Shown here piece by piece: positions 5,789 to 7,363 of a DNA stretch of 7,363 bases. Position numbers and translations under genes: made by a program. How positions within the stretch are numbered: the first letter of the stretch is position 1; every line of letters begins with the position of its first letter. This DNA is from Spirochaetaceae bacterium (GTDB lineage: Bacteria; Spirochaetota; Spirochaetia; Treponematales; Breznakiellaceae), in NCBI GenBank assembly GCA_031269165.1, contig JAISZQ010000380.1, positions 1-7,363 on the forward strand. The letters are read 5' to 3'. The notes beneath the pieces are model-generated. The model saw only the letters and a list, made by a program, of their open reading frames with translations. It ran no database searches and was not told where the DNA came from.

Positions 5789-6746
5789 CCCGCATAAACC
5801 CGCCGTCAAAACGAAGTCCGCCGTCAAAACGTGGTCAACGCCGGTGCCGGATGCCCTTTTCGGCACGGGGCGCGGCACCGAAAGCGGCGATGCGGCAGGG
5901 GGCATCGACCAGAAGGGCGCGTTGAATCCCTGCGTACTCTGCGGCGGCCGCGTGTTTCGCCCGGCCTTGCGTTGCGAAGGCTTTTCCTATGTCCGGTGCC
6001 GGGACTGCGGCCTCGTCCAGATGAACCCTCAGCCGGAAGCCGCCTCCGTGCAAGAACGCTACGGCAGCGCCCACGGCGATGATTATCTTGCCTACGAAAC
6101 CGCGAACGAAGCCGCCTTCCTCGCGCTGCAACTCAAAACGCTTGAAGATGCGGGAATCGGCCGCATCGAAGAACAGTTTTTCCCTTCCGAGAGGAAGCGG
6201 TTTTTGGATGTCGGCTGCGCGACAGGGGCGTTATTGGAAAAGATGCGGGAACGCGGCTGGGAGGTGAGCGGCGTTGAGATTTCCGCGCAGATGGCCGCGT
6301 ATGGTAGAAAAAACCGGGGGCTTCCGGTCTCGACCCTTCCCCTCGAAGAAAACGGCTTTGCGGAAAACAGTTTCGACGTGATCCACGCCTCCCACCTCAT
6401 CGAACACCTTTCCAACCCGGCGGCCTTTGTCCGCGAAGCGTACCGCCTCCTTGGCGTTGGCGGCCTTTTCCTTGTAACCACGCCCAACATCGCCGGTATG
6501 CAGGCCAAACTATTCAAAGGCCGCTGGCGGTCCGCCATCTACGACCACCTCTGCCTCTTTTCGGTGAAGACGCTTGCCGCCTTCCTCCGGCGTGAAGGCT
6601 TTGCCGTTGAACAAATCGTTACCTGGGGCGGCCTCGCGCAAGGCCTCGCCCCCGCTCCCGTCAAGCGAATCGCCGACCGCTTGGCAAAGAAAACCGGGCT
6701 GGGCGACGTGATGATGCTGAAGGCGGTGAAGGCCGACGGGGAATGA
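5781..6746 (+). CDS. Zinc-ribbon class I SAM-dependent methyltransferase (Methyltransf_23-like)
   Basis: 321 residues from the TTG at 5781, which overlaps the upstream stop (TAA 5786-5788); a GTG at 5844 is an alternative start, as neither has a clear ribosome binding site. The first 50 residues are unconserved and include a tandem AVKTKS/AVKTWS. A zinc ribbon follows (CVLC 51-54 and CRDC 73-76), with QMNPQP after it. The Rossmann methyltransferase domain has motif I FLDVGCATG (141-149), the acidic residue ending strand 2 in VSGVEIS (Glu166), FDVIHASHLIEHL (198-210) and the post-motif strand GGLFLVTTPN (227-236). These bind S-adenosylmethionine. The C-terminal lobe (YDHLCLFSVKTLAAFLRREGF) is typical of cytoplasmic methyltransferases found in sugar and surface-polysaccharide clusters. 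The acceptor substrate cannot be read from the sequence; a sugar is inferred from the family and from the possible glycosyltransferase remnant downstream. Confidence 0.88.
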   Translation: MNNPHKPAVKTKSAVKTWSTPVPDALFGTGRGTESGDAAGGIDQKGALNPCVLCGGRVFRPALRCEGFSYVRCRDCGLVQMNPQPEAASVQERYGSAHGDDYLAYETANEAAFLALQLKTLEDAGIGRIEEQFFPSERKRFLDVGCATGALLEKMRERGWEVSGVEISAQMAAYGRKNRGLPVSTLPLEENGFAENSFDVIHASHLIEHLSNPAAFVREAYRLLGVGGLFLVTTPNIAGMQAKLFKGRWRSAIYDHLCLFSVKTLAAFLRREGFAVEQIVTWGGLAQGLAPAPVKRIADRLAKKTGLGDVMMLKAVKADGE

Positions 6747-6768
6747 CATTACCGCAGAGCGCGCTTTT

Positions 6769-6925
6769 GGGCGGGTAGTGTTCAGCGGGCGACCCCACGT
6801 CATTGCGAGGTGAGCAGGGTGAAGCAATCCAGACGAGGCGGCCTTTCCACAAGCGCAACGCGAAGCGTTGAGCCGATTGCTTCGCTACGCTCGCAATGAC
6901 GGACGGGGGGCGGGTACTGTTTAGC
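6769..6925. repeat. Imperfect 18-bp direct repeats flanking palindromic copy 3
   Basis: GGGCGGGTAGTGTTCAGC (6769-6786) and GGGCGGGTACTGTTTAGC (6908-6925) match at 16 of 18 positions and stand on either side of the palindromic element at 6799-6900. They could be a diverged target duplication or part of a larger composite repeat. Confidence 0.65.
6799..6900. repeat. Nested palindromic dispersed repeat, copy 3
   Basis: The outer arms GTCATTGCGAG (6799-6809) and CTCGCAATGAC (6890-6900) are perfect reverse complements. GAAGCAATC (6821-6829) pairs with GATTGCTTC (6875-6883). The centre carries a private hairpin, CAACGC (6856-6861) with GCGTTG (6865-6870) around GAA. The family is the same as at 881-1000 and 1018-1095, with a different core. 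Confidence 0.9.
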
Positions 6926-6988
6926 AAGCGGCAACCGACCGGGACAACGAGCCCTCAAAACGGCACCAGTCCCCAAGCGTCATCGCCT

Positions 6989-7117
6989 TTGCACATCGTT
7001 GTTGCCGCCTGGCCACCGTCTTATGGGGGCATTACCGCCGCCTTAAGAGCCTGTTCAAAAACCCTGCGAGACGCAAGCCTCCGCTGTGATTCGGTCGCGG
7101 GTTTTGCCCGCTTCTAG
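6989..7117 (+). pseudogene. Possible N-terminal fragment of a GT4-type glycosyltransferase
   Basis: The peptide LHIVVAAWPPSYGGITAALRA, starting at a TTG at 6989, looks like the first strand and glycine-rich loop of family 4 glycosyltransferases ('..P..GGI..'). After about 7049 the similarity ends exactly where the repeat string CCTGTTCAAAAACC begins, and the frame stops at 7117. A gene for surface-polysaccharide synthesis interrupted by repeat insertion would fit the methyltransferase upstream. There is no clear ribosome binding site, and an ATG at 6896 lies inside the palindromic repeat and is unlikely. The fragment is short, so the call is tentative. Confidence 0.4.
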
Positions 7118-7156
7118 AGTTTCGGGCGGGGCTTTGCCCCGCTTGTTCCGAAACTC
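7048..7156. repeat. Repeat stretch with CTGTTCAAAA and two GC-rich hairpins
   Basis: CTGTTCAAAA (7051-7060) is identical to 4661-4670. Downstream, GCGGG (7097-7101) pairs with CCCGC (7107-7111). A larger compound stem has outer arms GAGTTTCGG (7117-7125) and CCGAAACTC (7148-7156), inner arms GCGGGGC (7126-7132) and GCCCCGC (7136-7142), a TTT loop and a five-base bulge on one side. No T tract follows either hairpin, so these read as palindromic repeats rather than intrinsic terminators. Confidence 0.7.
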
Positions 7157-7175
7157 CATGACTGAAAGTTGAGAC

Positions 7176-7256
7176 GGGGGCGTTGCGGGGGGCGGGCCAC
7201 CCGCTGAAGGGGGTAGCGTAGGGCTCAAGCCCGGAGCGAGGGGGAAGGCTTTCCAC
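7176..7256. repeat. GC-rich dispersed repeat, copy B
   Basis: It carries the same 20-mer (7176-7195) and 17-mer (7228-7244) as copy A at 4809-4872, in the same order and orientation, followed by a similar CTTTCCAC end. The spacer differs in length and sequence. Confidence 0.75.
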
Positions 7257-7326
7257 TGTCAACAACTTAAGCCAATGGAATATAAGAGTGGTCAACGGAT
7301 CACACAGATTTTTAGTTTTTTTGTCC

Positions 7327-7356
7327 GCGAATGTACGCGAATGTATGCGAATACGC
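7327..7356. repeat. Tandem 10-bp repeats at the window edge
   Basis: Three consecutive 10-base units, GCGAATGTAC, GCGAATGTAT and GCGAATACGC, follow a T-rich run (TTTTTAGTTTTTTT, 7309-7322). The array may continue beyond the window. I see no gene between 7157 and the window end. Confidence 0.7.
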
Positions 7357-7363
7357 GCTGATG

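Noticed and set aside
6896..6988. ATG at 6896 as the start of the glycosyltransferase-like frame
   Set aside because: It lies in the right arm of palindromic copy 3, and the following residues are low-complexity. The recognisable part starts near 6989.

Overview
The window is a GC-rich chromosomal segment with intact housekeeping genes separated by repeat-laden gaps. The combination of a eukaryote-type hexokinase, lipoprotein-like and secreted proteins of spirochaete style, two TTG starts, a DUF3782-like PD-(D/E)XK protein and several families of dispersed palindromic repeats suggests a spirochaete close to Treponema, perhaps one of the larger-genome host-associated species. This assignment rests on remembered family resemblance, not on a search. 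All convincing genes lie on the plus strand.

Layout: (1) 1-869, the C-terminal part of an LPP20-like envelope protein that starts upstream of the window. (2) 870-1361, a gene-free gap holding two copies of a nested palindromic repeat (arms GTCATTGCGAG and GAAGCAATCCAG), an A/T-richer inverted-repeat region, and a short promoter region. (3) 1362-3856, a two-gene operon: hexokinase followed, with an ATGA overlap, by a membrane-anchored protein that looks like a beta-propeller. (4) 3857-4912, an accessory island: a PD-(D/E)XK nuclease-superfamily gene broken by an exact 22-nt tandem duplication, a 21-bp hairpin on its stop codon, and short direct repeats on either side. (5) 4913-6746, a second two-gene unit: an exported protein with a degenerate M23 (LytM-like) domain, overlapped by 8 nt by a zinc-ribbon SAM-dependent methyltransferase; both use TTG starts. 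(6) 6747-7363, another repeat-dense region: a third copy of the palindromic repeat, a short stretch resembling the first residues of a family 4 glycosyltransferase that stops at repeat sequence, strong hairpins, a second copy of a GC-rich dispersed repeat, and 10-bp tandem repeats at the edge.

The hexokinase supplies glucose-6-phosphate; the exported proteins and the methyltransferase/glycosyltransferase remnant point to envelope or surface-polysaccharide functions, but no single pathway ties the window together. The strongest unusual signal is the 22-nt perfect duplication in the nuclease-like gene: deleting one copy restores an uninterrupted coiled-coil plus nuclease reading frame. It is either a recent inactivation or a reversible on/off switch.
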